Shown here: in pieces, positions 24,570-34,300 of the stretch
Layout of the letters: the number at the start of each line of letters is the position of its first letter
Position numbering within the stretch: the first letter of the stretch is position 1
From: Peptoniphilus sp. KCTC 25270
GTDB taxonomy: Bacteria; Bacillota; Clostridia; Tissierellales; Peptoniphilaceae
Assembly (NCBI RefSeq): GCF_021012875.1
Contig: NZ_JAJMZJ010000003.1
Location: 216,675 to 280,674, forward strand
Direction: 5' to 3'
DNA length: 64,000 nucleotides
Program-made: the position numbers and the translations under genes
Notes under the pieces: generated by a model
What the model was told of the DNA's origin: nothing
The model's database searches: none
Seen by the model: the letters and a program-made list of their open reading frames with translations, nothing else

Positions 24570-25182
24570 TTTCTTCTCTTCCTTTCATACGTTTCAATCG
24601 GAAGAAATCATCTCTCTCTTTTTCTTCCAATTCGTTTTGGATTTCTTTTTTCGCTTTTTCGTATTTAGGAATTTGAATTTTTTCTAGGGCATTGGCCCGT
24701 TTTACACTTTTTTTGATTTCCTTTGCCAATCGATACAAACTGGTTTCAATTTCTGCCAATTCATAGATTAACTCTCGCATTTGATCCATTTCAAGATAGG
24801 CCTCATCAAAGGCAACGGTTGTTTCATAGAGAGAAAAGCTATGTTTTGGATTGAAATGTTTGTATTGTACCTCGGGAATTTCCACGCCCATTACAGAGCG
24901 ATAGCCCATGATATATTCTTCTTCTTTTGGCATGGATTTCGAAATATCTACTACTGCTTCCCAACCCATGGTTACAGAGGCCATGGTCAAGGATTCGTAG
25001 GATTTTTGAAATTTTCCTTCAATTTCTTTTTGAATTTCTGCGGCTCGATTGTTCAAACTCATCATTTCTCGAATCAAAACCGTCCGTTTTTTGTCTAGTA
25101 GGCCATATCCTTTTTCGGCAAAGGCCAAACTATCTTTTACTTTCATTAAGTTGGCTTTTGTTGCTGTTAATTTCTTTGCCAT
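24553..25182 (-). CDS. atpD: V-type ATP synthase subunit D (central stalk)
   Basis: A 209-residue coiled-coil protein. The conserved start 'LTATKANLMKVKDSLAFAEKGYGLLDKKRTVLI' (residues 4-36) is diagnostic of subunit D, the rotor shaft inside the A3B3 head. The C-terminal 60 residues form the return helix ('LAKEIKKSVKRANALEKIQIP'). It is at the usual position after A and B. The ATG is 9 bp from the atpB stop with a GGAGG site. It is the last true ATPase gene before the NUDIX gene. Confidence 0.95.
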   Translation of the reverse strand: MAKKLTATKANLMKVKDSLAFAEKGYGLLDKKRTVLIREMMSLNNRAAEIQKEIEGKFQKSYESLTMASVTMGWEAVVDISKSMPKEEEYIMGYRSVMGVEIPEVQYKHFNPKHSFSLYETTVAFDEAYLEMDQMRELIYELAEIETSLYRLAKEIKKSVKRANALEKIQIPKYEKAKKEIQNELEEKERDDFFRLKRMKGREENDGNA

Positions 25183-25191
25183 TTTGGCCTC

Positions 25192-26559
25192 CTAGAGGTA
25201 TTTTTCCTTCATTTCTGGCGTAATTCGAGTCAACATATCTTCTGGTAAAATTCGTAACAATTCCCATCCCAAATCCAATGTTTCTTCAATGGATCGATTG
25301 GTGTGGAAACCTTGACCAATAAATTCTTCTTCCATACGCTTTCCAAATTGAAGCAAAAGTTGATCTTCTTCGCTTAACTCTTCTTGTCCGATAATTTGTG
25401 CTAAGGCACGAACTTCAATTACCCGTGAATAGGAAGCAAACAACTGAGCCGAAACATCGGGATGGTCGTCACGAGTATATTCTTCTCCAATTCCATCTTT
25501 CATCAAACGAGAAAGGGAGGGCAAAATATCCACAGGAGGATAAATCCCCTGTTGGTTTAGATCTCGACTTAATACAACTTGTCCTTCGGTTATATATCCC
25601 GTTAAGTCAGGAATCGGATGGGTAATATCATCGGAAGGCATGGTTAAAATAGGAATTAAAGTTACAGAGCCTTCTACTCCATCAATCATGCCGGCTCTTT
25701 CATAAATAGCTGCCAAATCGGAATACAAATATCCTGGATAGCCCTTTCGAGAAGGAACCTCTCCCCTTTGGGAGCTTACCTCCCGTAAACTTTCTCCATA
25801 ACTGGTCATATCGGTCATAATAACCAAAACATGGCGGTGTTCTTCAAAGGCCAAATATTCTGCCGCGGTTAAAGCACATTTTGGAGCAATAATTCTCTCC
25901 ATAATGGGATCATCGGCATAGTTCAAATACATAACTACCTTGTCCATTACTCCCGATTCCATAAAAGAATCTTTGAAATAACTGGCTACTTCTCGTTTCA
26001 ATCCCATTCCACAAAAGACAACGGAAAATTCTCCTTCGTCTCCACGGATACGGGCTTGTTTTACAATTTGTGCTGCCAATTCATTATGAGGCAAACCGGA
26101 GCCGGAAAAAATCGGAAGTTTTTGTCCACGAATTAAGGTCATTAAAGCATCAATGGAACTAATCCCTGTTTCTACAAAGTTTCTAGGATAAAGACGAGCC
26201 ACAGGATTCATTGGGCGACCATTTACGTTATAAAATTCGTCTGCGTAAATTTTCCCCCCTTTATCTGTTGGTTGGCCAATTCCGTTAAAAGTACGGCCTA
26301 AAATATCTTTGGATAGAGGAATGGTAAAGGGCTTTCCTTCAAAAACGACTTTCATATTGGTGGGAGAAATCCCTAAAGATTCCCCAAAGACTTGAACGGT
26401 TGCCTTATCTCCATCAATCCCAATCACACGACCGGTTAAAACTTCTTTCGTATTTCGATTGGTTAAGCTTACAATTTCCCCATAGCTTACATGGTGTAGC
26501 CCGGATAATTCCACCAAGGAACCATGGACACGGTCAAGAAGCAAATATTCTTTTTTCAT
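25192..26559 (-). CDS. atpB: V-type ATP synthase subunit B (regulatory nucleotide site)
   Basis: A 455-residue head subunit. '[18 protein letters not shown]' replaces the Walker A sequence, as in non-catalytic B subunits. '[17 protein letters not shown]' and '[17 protein letters not shown]' are further B hallmarks. It alternates with A in the head. The start follows atpA by 1 bp, with a site within the atpA tail (GAGGAACTC). Adjacent to atpA and atpD in standard A-B-D order. Confidence 0.96.
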   Translation of the reverse strand: MKKEYLLLDRVHGSLVELSGLHHVSYGEIVSLTNRNTKEVLTGRVIGIDGDKATVQVFGESLGISPTNMKVVFEGKPFTIPLSKDILGRTFNGIGQPTDKGGKIYADEFYNVNGRPMNPVARLYPRNFVETGISSIDALMTLIRGQKLPIFSGSGLPHNELAAQIVKQARIRGDEGEFSVVFCGMGLKREVASYFKDSFMESGVMDKVVMYLNYADDPIMERIIAPKCALTAAEYLAFEEHRHVLVIMTDMTSYGESLREVSSQRGEVPSRKGYPGYLYSDLAAIYERAGMIDGVEGSVTLIPILTMPSDDITHPIPDLTGYITEGQVVLSRDLNQQGIYPPVDILPSLSRLMKDGIGEEYTRDDHPDVSAQLFASYSRVIEVRALAQIIGQEELSEEDQLLLQFGKRMEEEFIGQGFHTNRSIEETLDLGWELLRILPEDMLTRITPEMKEKYL

Positions 26560-26560
26560 C

Positions 26561-28336
26561 CTAGAGTTCCTCCTGGTATTTCAATCGTAGATTTCGATAA
26601 TATTCTCGAATTTTATTGTTTAATACGGTGAATTTTGACATGGTCTCATCATCCATATTGTATTTCATATTGATAATTTCTGTAATCAAGGGAACGTTCC
26701 GTACTTCTGCCATAGAAATTCCCATCTGAATGGTTTCCATTCCTTCTTCGTACAAAATATCAATCGTTCGAAGCATTTCATATTGGCGTTCCAAAGATAC
26801 GAAACAATCCTTTGGATGGAAGAAATTTTGTTGCAAAAATCCTGTTTTCACAACGCGAGCCACTTCCAACACAAAACGTTCTCTATCTGGAAGGACATCT
26901 TCCCCTACTAACATAACAACCTCTTGTAATTTTGCCTCATCATGAAGCAAGCTTAAGAATTTTTTCCGTAAAGCTGGTAAATCTCCCTCTAAGCGGTTGT
27001 CATAATAATTCCCCATAGCGGAGACATAACCAGAATAAGAATCCAACCAGTGAATCGCTGGATAGTGACGAGCATAGGCCAAATCTCGGTCTAAAGCCAA
27101 GAAAGTATTTACAAAACGGCGAGTGTTTTCCGTAACGGGTTCGGAGAAATCTCCTCCCGCCGGAGATACGGCGCCAATGGTTGTTACGCTACCTTCTTTT
27201 CCTGATAAAGCCACCGCTGGTCCACTTCGTTCGTAAAAACTAGCAATACGACTTGGCAAATACGCGGGGTAGCCTTCTTCTGCTGGCATCTCTTCCAAAC
27301 GTCCAGAAATTTCCCGTAGCGCCTCTGCCCAACGGGAGGTACTATCTGCCATCATGGCTACATCATAGCCTTGATCGCGGAAATATTCCGCCAAAGTAAT
27401 GCCTGTATAAATAGAGGCTTCACGGGCCGCCACAGGCATATTTGATGTATTGGCAATTAAAATGGTACGATCCATTAACGGTTTTCCAGAATAAGGGTCA
27501 ATTAGTTTTGGGAAATCTTCCAAAACTTCTGTCATCTCATTTCCCCGTTCACCGCATCCAATATATACGATAATATCGGCGTCACAATATTTTGCAATTT
27601 GATGTTGGGTCATGGTTTTTCCTGTGCCAAAGGATCCTGGAACGGCTACGGTTCCTCCCTTTGCAATAGGGAAAAATACGTCAAATACACGGGTTCCTGT
27701 AGCAAGTAAAGTGTCTGGATCCGTATATTCTTTTACAGGTCTTGGAATACGTACGGGCCATTCATGGCTCATGGCGAGTTCGTGAATTTCTCCCTCTTCA
27801 TCCTTTAATTTCAAAACCGTTTCTACTACATTGTATTTCCCTGGTTCTGCAATCCAAACAATTTCGCCTTTTACTTTTGGAGGCGTTAAAATTCTATGGG
27901 TAATAATTTGTGTTTCTTCCACTTCCCCAAAAATGGCTCCTGGTTCTATTTTCTCCCCTACTTCTCGCGTCGGTTGAAAATCCCAGAGTTTTTCTAAGTC
28001 CAAATTCATAAGGCCAATTCCTTCAGGAATAAAATAACCCTGTTCTCTTGCAATTCGGTCCAAAGGGCGTTCAATTCCATCAAACATATTTCCCAAAAGT
28101 CCTGGACCTAAACGCACAGAAAGGGGAGCCCTAGTTCCTTGAATCGGCTCGTCTCGTTTTAATCCTTCGGTTTCTTCATAAACCTGAACGATTCCATGAT
28201 CTCCTTCTACAGAAATCACTTCTCCAATGAGTTTTTTCTCTCCCACTTGTACCATTTCCCGCATGGCAAAGGAGGACATATGGTTACCGATTACAACGGG
28301 ACCGTTGATTTTTTCAATAATTGGTTTATTTTCCAT
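26561..28336 (-). CDS. atpA: V-type ATP synthase subunit A (catalytic)
   Basis: A 591-residue catalytic subunit. Walker A is 'GSFGTGKT' ('[18 protein letters not shown]'), the catalytic Glu lies in '[15 protein letters not shown]', and the A-subunit insertion domain (about residues 110-190) is present. Further matches are '[16 protein letters not shown]' and '[16 protein letters not shown]'. The ATG at 28336 is chosen because GGGAGGATC lies just before it; the frame is open 14 codons further but without a site. It overlaps the atpE stop by 11 bp. It makes or uses ATP in exchange for ion movement through I/K. Confidence 0.97.
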   Translation of the reverse strand: MENKPIIEKINGPVVIGNHMSSFAMREMVQVGEKKLIGEVISVEGDHGIVQVYEETEGLKRDEPIQGTRAPLSVRLGPGLLGNMFDGIERPLDRIAREQGYFIPEGIGLMNLDLEKLWDFQPTREVGEKIEPGAIFGEVEETQIITHRILTPPKVKGEIVWIAEPGKYNVVETVLKLKDEEGEIHELAMSHEWPVRIPRPVKEYTDPDTLLATGTRVFDVFFPIAKGGTVAVPGSFGTGKTMTQHQIAKYCDADIIVYIGCGERGNEMTEVLEDFPKLIDPYSGKPLMDRTILIANTSNMPVAAREASIYTGITLAEYFRDQGYDVAMMADSTSRWAEALREISGRLEEMPAEEGYPAYLPSRIASFYERSGPAVALSGKEGSVTTIGAVSPAGGDFSEPVTENTRRFVNTFLALDRDLAYARHYPAIHWLDSYSGYVSAMGNYYDNRLEGDLPALRKKFLSLLHDEAKLQEVVMLVGEDVLPDRERFVLEVARVVKTGFLQQNFFHPKDCFVSLERQYEMLRTIDILYEEGMETIQMGISMAEVRNVPLITEIINMKYNMDDETMSKFTVLNNKIREYYRNLRLKYQEEL

Positions 28337-28955
28337 TTTGATCCTCCCTATGGAATAATTTATAGAGAAGTTTCCCAATTTCGTAGCGTTTTTCTTCTAC
28401 CATTGTTCGAAGATCGTTGTTTAGATTATAGGTATTGGCCTCATCACTTACTACATGGCCGCCAATGATTTCCTCTCCCATTACATTAGGGATCAAAGAG
28501 ATGCCTAGTTTTTTTCCTTTTTCTTCAATTTCTTCAAAAAAAACGTCCATATCTTTTTGGGTTAATCCCATACGATAGGTTCCTGGGGTTAAATGAGAAA
28601 AGGTTACATCAATCCCTTTAAGTAATATTTCTCTATAACGGTCTTCTAAGGTAAATTTTTTTGCCCGTTCCATAATCGCTTCTACAAAATCTTCTTCTAG
28701 TTGGTCCATTTTTTGCAACTCAAGAACGCGGCGTTGCTCCTTGGCCTTAGAAATTTTTTCATTTCCCAAAACGGTAGCCAATTTATGCCGTCTTTCCATC
28801 ATTGTCTCTTTTTCTTCACGTAGTGCTTCTTCTTTTTCTTTTACAATTTTTTCGGTCTCTTCTTGAATTCGTGTTTTCCTCTTATCGAAATCCAATAGTC
28901 GAGACTTATACACCACATCTTCAAAGAGCTCCAATTTATTTTCAATCATTAACAT
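28326..28955 (-). CDS. atpE: V-type ATP synthase subunit E (peripheral stalk)
   Basis: A 209-residue protein whose N-terminal 100 residues are a long charged coiled coil ('KTRIQEETEKIVKEKEEAL' onward) and whose C-terminal half is globular with 'GGHVVSDEANTYNLNNDLRT'. This is the layout of subunit E, which pairs with the small coiled-coil G/H subunit to form the stator. It starts 4 bp after atpF with AGGTGA before the ATG. The sequence is divergent, so the call rests on layout and operon position as well. Confidence 0.82.
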   Translation of the reverse strand: MLMIENKLELFEDVVYKSRLLDFDKRKTRIQEETEKIVKEKEEALREEKETMMERRHKLATVLGNEKISKAKEQRRVLELQKMDQLEEDFVEAIMERAKKFTLEDRYREILLKGIDVTFSHLTPGTYRMGLTQKDMDVFFEEIEEKGKKLGISLIPNVMGEEIIGGHVVSDEANTYNLNNDLRTMVEEKRYEIGKLLYKLFHREDQNGK

Positions 28956-28959
28956 GATA

Positions 28960-29271
28960 TCACCTATCCAATTTCAGTCCGATGGCTTCTCGAACGTATT
29001 TCATAATAAAGTCTTTCTCTTTGAATCCTTCTCTACCTGGTACGGTTACAATCAAAGGACTTCTTGGCTTCGATTTTACTTTCAAAATTTCTTCTCTTAA
29101 TTTCGTAAAATCCTCTTCTCCTAAGAGAATAATGCCAATTTCCTTGTTTTTTACCCCTTCCAAAAAATTCGCCCTTAACTCTTCTTCGTCACGACAGAAT
29201 TTTCCTTCAAATCCACTCATTCTAAGGGCTATTAGCAATTCATCGTCGCAACTTAGCACCAAAGAGCGCAT
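28960..29271 (-). CDS. atpF: V-type ATP synthase subunit F
   Basis: A 103-residue Rossmann-like small subunit ('EIGIILLGEEDF', 'PLIVTVPGREG', 'KYVREAIGLKL'), the normal length and end for subunit F of the central rotor. It shares one base with the atpK stop at 29271. The operon position between K and E supports the call. Confidence 0.88.
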   Translation of the reverse strand: MRSLVLSCDDELLIALRMSGFEGKFCRDEEELRANFLEGVKNKEIGIILLGEEDFTKLREEILKVKSKPRSPLIVTVPGREGFKEKDFIMKYVREAIGLKLDR

Positions 29272-29690
29272 TATAGTTTACCTAAAATCATAATAGAGAT
29301 GATCAATCCGTAAATGGCAATCCCTTCTGCCAAACCTACAAAGATCAAAGTTTTACCAAGAATGCTATCGTCTTCCGATACAGCACCTAGAGCGGAGCTT
29401 CCTACAACACCTACAGCGTAACCAGTTCCGATTGTTGCCAATCCAGTTGATAAAGCCGCTGCCAAAAGTCCCAAGCCGTTTACTTGTGTTGTTCCTGTGG
29501 CGGCTTGTACCGCTTGTGGTGCCATTAATACCATCGCTCCCACAATGGTTGGAATAAATACAGCTAAATTCGTACGCAATACTTTCTTCAATCTTGGACG
29601 ATCAGACTTTGCTCCTCGTTCCATTAAAATCATTCCATAAGCAATGGTTCCCAATACAACAAATGATGCAATCCATAAAATATTTTCCAT
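29271..29690 (-). CDS. atpK: V-type ATP synthase subunit K (membrane rotor ring proteolipid)
   Basis: A 139-residue membrane protein. It has an N-terminal helix (1-20), a basic loop, then helices at about 45-65, 72-100 ('GLGLLAAALSTGLATIGTGYAVG') and 113-137. The last helix carries 'GLAEGIAIYGLIISIMIL', with the ion-binding Glu (about residue 121). One two-helix hairpin holds this site, unlike the four-helix duplicated K of Enterococcus hirae. The residue after Glu is Gly rather than Ser/Thr. Many subunits form the ring. The ion, H+ or Na+, cannot be settled from this alone. Confidence 0.92.
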   Translation of the reverse strand: MENILWIASFVVLGTIAYGMILMERGAKSDRPRLKKVLRTNLAVFIPTIVGAMVLMAPQAVQAATGTTQVNGLGLLAAALSTGLATIGTGYAVGVVGSSALGAVSEDDSILGKTLIFVGLAEGIAIYGLIISIMILGKL

Positions 29691-29701
29691 TTTTTGTTCT
29701 C

Positions 29702-31660
29702 CTATTTTTTATTCTTTAATGACAATGTATCAGAGTTAAAGGCAGTTCCACTTCCATCGTAGTAACGGCTAAATAACTCATAATATTCCAAACGAAGACC
29801 TTGAATAAATACAATCAAGCCTTCCAATCCAATAATTAAAATATTTCCTAATATTAGGATGATAAAGTTTCCAATTCCCGTTCCTGCCATTTCTGCCATA
29901 GTATGGAAAGCCATAAACAAACCAACGTGGTTAATGGCAAAGGCCCCTACACGAATAAAGGAAACAATTCCGGATAAAGTGGAAATCAATAACTCAATAA
30001 TAGAGAAAGAAGACTCAATGTAATATCCAGTTTTTCCTTCTGCGTAATGGGGTGCTTTATTCTGGATTTTCGCCATAATTGGCTTCTTGAAAATCATAAG
30101 AACAATGGATAAAACCAAAATGGCGCCTGCCACTTTTGCTGGAATCAAAGTTAAAAATCCTGTTAAATCCAATAACATGAAAATTAACATTAAAAATACC
30201 AAGAATCCCAACAATCCATGTTCGCCAAAAATCCCTTCGTAGAGATTTTTATTTCGGATGGCATTGGCAAAACTAAGTCCATAGGCCATAAACAATAACA
30301 ACATCCCAAATCCTATGGCAATAATTAATACCTCGTTAATATTGTGGAAAGGACGAATCCATAGGGCCGGCAAAATCTCTTCATTTCCAAATAAAGACCC
30401 ATATAAGAATCCAAATACAATACTGGCGCCACCCATTCGGGTTAATAGGCCGCCCATATCTTTTAAGTTGGGCTTTCTTCTAATGAGAAGTCCCCCTAAC
30501 AAAAAGATTAACCCTTGTCCAACATCTCCAAACATCGCACCGAATAAAATCATATAGGTAATTCCCACAAATATCGTCGGGTCGATTTCGTTATAATGAG
30601 GCACTCCATACATTCGGACTAAAAGTTCAAAGGGCTTAAAAAAGGAAGGATTTTTTAATTTTGTAGGAGGAGTGGAAATAAAATTTCCATTTCCTTCATC
30701 CAAAACCGTTAAGTGGGTTCCTTCGTATTTTTTCACACGATTCCGAACTTCTTCTACGCCTTCTTCGTCGGTCCATCCAGAAAGTAAGAAATATTTCTTA
30801 GAATGGGCCATTTGCTCTTTGGCTTCTTCAATTCGCCCGTAGAATAGAGCCTTGGCCAAAATTTTCTGAATTTCTTCCGAACGCTCATTGAACATTTCGT
30901 GTTTGTGTTCATCCAATTCTTCCAAGCGTTGGTTCAACTGCTCCGTTTCTCTGTTGAAATACTCAAACGTTTCCTTTGTGGTTCCCTCTGCATGCTCCAA
31001 AATCGGCACGTCTATCCAATGCAAACTTTGTAACACCCGTTCCGCTTCTTCGCTTACTTCATTTGGATAAATGGCCAAGTATACTTCTTCATTTTCGTAG
31101 CTACCTGTATGAAATACCATGGCCAAAATATGATGGTAATTTTCTTTTAAGCGAAGGCGAGCCGCCTTTTCCAAACGACCAAAACGAGCCGTAAAAAATT
31201 CCATATCTTTTAAGGCGTTTAAGTCAATATCTACATTGTAGAACAAAGATACATTTTCCTTAAAACTATGGGCCAAAGCCAACTGCTCTTTGATTTCTTC
31301 TTCTTCTTCAAAATAAACCTTGGTTTCCTCATAAAGAGCATCCAAATCTTCTCGGGTAGCCAGAGAATCTTCTAACCCTTCCAACTCTTCCTCTGTCAGA
31401 CCAAAATATTGCATTAACTGCCTTGTATGAGCCAATCGCTCCCGTTCTACGGGATTCACTTCATAGGGAATCAGGCGGCTTACGTCCACCATCATGTCTA
31501 CATCCCTAGATTCAACATCGTAAATTGCATTGGCTTGGTTTAGCTGAGCCATTGCATCGACCATATCCAAAGATCCACTGTGTAAAATTTCATAAAGCAT
31601 CTCTTCCATATAGTCTAATTTCCCAACGATGTTAAGCATTAGCATTTTCTCTACAGCCAT
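29702..31660 (-). CDS. atpI: V-type ATP synthase subunit I (membrane stator, a-subunit)
   Basis: A 652-residue protein. The N-terminal 330 residues are soluble, with coiled coils ('FNRETEQLNQRLEELDEHK'). From about residue 360 there are seven or eight membrane helices, including the 'IRVGAFAINHVGLFMAFHTM' segment that carries the essential Arg of ion translocation and 'LGNILIIGLEGLIVFIQGLRLEYYELFSRYY'. It forms half-channels against the K ring. It overlaps atpC by 1 bp (31660). Confidence 0.94.
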   Translation of the reverse strand: MAVEKMLMLNIVGKLDYMEEMLYEILHSGSLDMVDAMAQLNQANAIYDVESRDVDMMVDVSRLIPYEVNPVERERLAHTRQLMQYFGLTEEELEGLEDSLATREDLDALYEETKVYFEEEEEIKEQLALAHSFKENVSLFYNVDIDLNALKDMEFFTARFGRLEKAARLRLKENYHHILAMVFHTGSYENEEVYLAIYPNEVSEEAERVLQSLHWIDVPILEHAEGTTKETFEYFNRETEQLNQRLEELDEHKHEMFNERSEEIQKILAKALFYGRIEEAKEQMAHSKKYFLLSGWTDEEGVEEVRNRVKKYEGTHLTVLDEGNGNFISTPPTKLKNPSFFKPFELLVRMYGVPHYNEIDPTIFVGITYMILFGAMFGDVGQGLIFLLGGLLIRRKPNLKDMGGLLTRMGGASIVFGFLYGSLFGNEEILPALWIRPFHNINEVLIIAIGFGMLLLFMAYGLSFANAIRNKNLYEGIFGEHGLLGFLVFLMLIFMLLDLTGFLTLIPAKVAGAILVLSIVLMIFKKPIMAKIQNKAPHYAEGKTGYYIESSFSIIELLISTLSGIVSFIRVGAFAINHVGLFMAFHTMAEMAGTGIGNFIILILGNILIIGLEGLIVFIQGLRLEYYELFSRYYDGSGTAFNSDTLSLKNKK

Positions 31661-32679
31661 TATATATCACCTACTTCCTCTGGAATGGATAATAAACCTC
31701 TTGTACGACTTCCTAAGAATCCTACTCGTTTGGACTCAATAATCGTAGAAATATCACGGACAGTGTATTCCAATAATATGGGGAGGGCGATAATCTTTGC
31801 AATATCAAAAGCCGTCGATTGTATCCGTTTTCGATACATTTCATATAAAATATGTTCTACTTCAATATCAATAAGCCCTACTTCCCTGGAACTTGGAAAT
31901 AAATATCCATAATGGGTTTTTTGTACTTCTTTTACGTATTCTTCTAAGGTTTCACAACGTACCAATTTTCTTAATTTTGGCAAATGAAGAGAATATCCTC
32001 CATCAATAATAAAATTTGCCATTTCTTGAGGAAGAATTTCATAACTTCTCTTTCCTCGATAAATATACATTAAATTAATTAAATCAATATGGGTTCCTAT
32101 TAATTCTCTGGCTATTTTTTGGTCTTTTTTACCCAATTTCTTCATATGATTAAATATATTCTCATAATAACTTCGATCCAAGGTCATCTCTATGTAAAAG
32201 AGGATGCGATCCATCGGTTGATCTTCGTATACTATAAGTTTTCTTCCATATTCCGTTTTTTCCAAATTGGATAAAAAACTTCGTATGGTTAATTCGCCCC
32301 CTTCGCTTCCTAAAAAAGAAGGAGGGAGGGCCAAAAGACCTTGCCGTAAAGGCGCCAAATCTTCATGATGGACCAAAGCACGCATCACTCGCTTAATATC
32401 TCGGATTTCGTATCGTGCTAAAATGGCTTTATAAAAAGTCTTGGTCTCTCCTTGCAAATAATAGGATAGACTCACCAATATGGAATAGACTCTTTCTTCC
32501 AACATTCGATTGATTTTATATAAATCAAAAGTCGGACCAAAATCCAATCCCCACCAATTTTCCACAAAGGAAACCACTTCTGCTACAGTATTTCGCTCCA
32601 ACGCTTCCAATTGTGGTTGCTCTTTAATATATTTTGCATACGTAGAGCGTATTTTTGTATTTACTGCATGGAAATGCAT
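31660..32679 (-). CDS. atpC: V-type ATP synthase subunit C (AC39/V0D family)
   Basis: A 339-residue mostly helical protein with the three-lobed AC39 pattern: 'LSYYLQGETKTFYKAILARYEIRDIKR' near residue 95 and 'INLMYIYRGKRSY' near residue 205 are typical. It is the socket linking the central stalk to the K ring. An AAGGTGTG site precedes the ATG. Second gene of the operon. Confidence 0.9.
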   Translation of the reverse strand: MHFHAVNTKIRSTYAKYIKEQPQLEALERNTVAEVVSFVENWWGLDFGPTFDLYKINRMLEERVYSILVSLSYYLQGETKTFYKAILARYEIRDIKRVMRALVHHEDLAPLRQGLLALPPSFLGSEGGELTIRSFLSNLEKTEYGRKLIVYEDQPMDRILFYIEMTLDRSYYENIFNHMKKLGKKDQKIARELIGTHIDLINLMYIYRGKRSYEILPQEMANFIIDGGYSLHLPKLRKLVRCETLEEYVKEVQKTHYGYLFPSSREVGLIDIEVEHILYEMYRKRIQSTAFDIAKIIALPILLEYTVRDISTIIESKRVGFLGSRTRGLLSIPEEVGDI

Positions 32680-32691
32680 AGCACACCTTCT

Positions 32692-33000
32692 TTATTGAAT
32701 AATCATGCGAAAAGCTTTCTCTACTAAATCTTCTTTGTTTTCTTGATAGAAAGCATCTACTGCATCGATTTTCCTCTGATTTTCTTCTTCAATTTCTTTC
32801 ACTTCATCCAAAGCCTTCGCATAAACACGATTGTATTCATCAATAGCAGCCTGTTTTGATTCTTCGTGGCCCTCTACTTCCAATTGATTCAAACGGGTTT
32901 CCGTTTCTGCTTTTTCTGCTTCTAACTTTTTTTCGGATTCCTTTACCAATTTCTTGGTTTTTTCGTCCATTTGAAGGACTTGGCGAATCATATCTTCCAT
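32692..33000 (-). CDS. Small coiled-coil protein, likely V-ATPase peripheral-stalk subunit G/H
   Basis: A 102-residue charged coiled coil rich in Glu, Lys and Gln ('KKLVKESEKKLEAEKAETET'), with no signal or membrane segment. The size, composition and position as first gene of the operon match the G/H-type stator partner of subunit E, although these proteins share little sequence. The ATG at 33000 is chosen because GGAGG lies 7 bp upstream; the frame upstream runs through the leader hairpin. It is preceded by a promoter and hairpin. Confidence 0.75.
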   Translation of the reverse strand: MEDMIRQVLQMDEKTKKLVKESEKKLEAEKAETETRLNQLEVEGHEESKQAAIDEYNRVYAKALDEVKEIEEENQRKIDAVDAFYQENKEDLVEKAFRMIIQ

Positions 33001-33011
33001 TTCATTTCCTC

Positions 33012-33047
33012 CATAAAAAATAAAAGTGCGACCGGCCAAAGGTCGCA
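33012..33047 (-). promoter_or_regulatory. Leader hairpin / possible attenuator of the V-ATPase operon
   Basis: On the minus strand TGCGACC (33047-33041), loop of 7, GGTCGCA (33033-33027), then C-TTTTATTTTTTAT reaching the GGAGG site. It sits between the likely promoter (33095-33123) and the first start codon, so it is in the leader. It could also be the late terminator of the DUF1622 gene. Confidence 0.6.
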
Positions 33048-33094
33048 TCGTTTTTTTATTTAATTATCTAGTTGCCCCATCCGGAATAATTATC

Positions 33095-33123
33095 AATATA
33101 ACCTTTTTTATATAAAAATACAA
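33095..33123 (-). promoter_or_regulatory. Likely promoter of the V-ATPase operon
   Basis: On the minus strand TTGTAT (33123-33118), 17-bp spacer, TATATT (33100-33095). The start site would be near 33088, giving a leader of about 88 nt. Confidence 0.55.
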
Positions 33124-33141
33124 GGACTTTGTAGAAAAATT

Positions 33142-33531
33142 TTAGACTTCCTCTTCCTCCTCTACAACTGTATATTCATATTCCACATCCTGGGGATGCT
33201 CCCTTAAATCATGGTCCGCTTTTTGCCTATATTCCCAATGAATCAAAAGAGTCAAAAAGATTCGAATAATGACCAAAGCTGCCACTTCTAACAACTGATC
33301 CGTTGTTCGATAAGCGATGGTCTTCAAAACCTCCGCCGCCAATAGAATTTCCAAAGCATTATTAAGACCTGCATTAATGGAAAAATCATAATGAGCCGCA
33401 TTAAAATCCATCTTATATACAAATATCATTCGATACAATCCTTGAAGAATCGTAATTGCTACAATAGCCGTTCCCAAAAGTTCTATAATTCCAGAAACAA
33501 AATCTACGATTCGAAAAATGATTTCGTGCAC
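33142..33531 (-). CDS. DUF1622 family membrane protein
   Basis: A 129-residue protein with three predicted membrane helices (about residues 8-30, 50-68 and 80-103) and a charged C-terminal tail ending in a run of Glu and Val. 'NNALEILLAAEVLKTI' and 'AALVIIRIFLTLLIHWEY' are the DUF1622 core. The function is unknown. It is followed downstream by the V-ATPase promoter and could be in a small operon alone. The ATG lacks a strong site; GAGAGGGGA lies close before it. Confidence 0.8.
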   Translation of the reverse strand: MHEIIFRIVDFVSGIIELLGTAIVAITILQGLYRMIFVYKMDFNAAHYDFSINAGLNNALEILLAAEVLKTIAYRTTDQLLEVAALVIIRIFLTLLIHWEYRQKADHDLREHPQDVEYEYTVVEEEEEV

Positions 33532-33612
33532 GATATTCCCCTCTCTTATTAGTCTACTTGATATATTTCACAAATACAACCATTGGCTTTTTTTCAATGA
33601 TTCTAAATATTT

Positions 33613-34188
33613 TTATTCCATGGCCTCTAAGGCGTTTAGGCGGGCTTTCCATTCTTTGGCCAAAGAATCTACTGTATCAAACCCCATAAGAGCGCCCAGT
33701 TGTTTCTCTGCGATTTCTTCCCCTTTTTCATTGACGAAAATCACACTAGGGGTTGTCTGAATCTCTGGAGAAATTCCATAAATTTGATCCACCCTTAGGA
33801 GTATATTTTCAAAAGTTAAGCCCCACTCTTCTACTCGAGCTTGTGCGGCCTCTTTGTCTTCCGTTACTACCAACCCAATGATTTTTGTGTTTTCAAGCTC
33901 TGGAAGAATCTTTTCCATCGCCTTGGCTTCCTCTTCACAGAAATAACAATCGGGTTGCCAAACCATTAATACATTTACCTTTTCTGTCAATATTTCGTTG
34001 CCTACTGCTTTTCCTGTTTTCAAATCCATTCCCGTCATTTCGATTTTTCCCAATCCTCGGATCCCGGAAGGAGTTTCAATGGCCACGTTTTCTTCTTCTG
34101 GAGCTGCTGGATTTTGAGAAGTACAGGCTGTAAGAGAAAAAAGGAAAAGAAAAGCCAATATGCATTTTGTAAAATCTTTTTTCTTCAT
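33613..34188 (-). CDS. Thioredoxin-like (TlpA/AhpC-TSA fold) lipoprotein
   Basis: A 191-residue exported protein. The lipobox 'LTAC' at residues 19-22 predicts lipid anchoring. The thioredoxin active site is 'WQPDCYFCEEEA' (CxxC near residues 82-85), and the cis-Pro follows in 'QTTPSVIFV'. It probably handles thiol or disulfide reduction at the outer face of the membrane, but its partner is unknown. The sequence resembles the redoxin lipoproteins of anaerobic Firmicutes, some of which pair with CcdA-type proteins; none is nearby. Confidence 0.88.
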   Translation of the reverse strand: MKKKDFTKCILAFLFLFSLTACTSQNPAAPEEENVAIETPSGIRGLGKIEMTGMDLKTGKAVGNEILTEKVNVLMVWQPDCYFCEEEAKAMEKILPELENTKIIGLVVTEDKEAAQARVEEWGLTFENILLRVDQIYGISPEIQTTPSVIFVNEKGEEIAEKQLGALMGFDTVDSLAKEWKARLNALEAME

Positions 34189-34249
34189 ATTTGTCTCCTA
34201 TTTGTTCTTATCTTTATATATACCCAGTGTATTCCTTTTACTAAAACAA

Positions 34250-34285
34250 AAAACCTAGAAACTTCCACAGAAATCCCTAGGTTTT
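34250..34285 (-). terminator. Terminator of nrdJ
   Basis: AAAACCTAG (34250-34258) with CTAGGTTTT (34277-34285), 18-nt loop, T run following on the minus strand. Confidence 0.75.
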
Positions 34286-34300
34286 CTCTCTATTTTGTTT

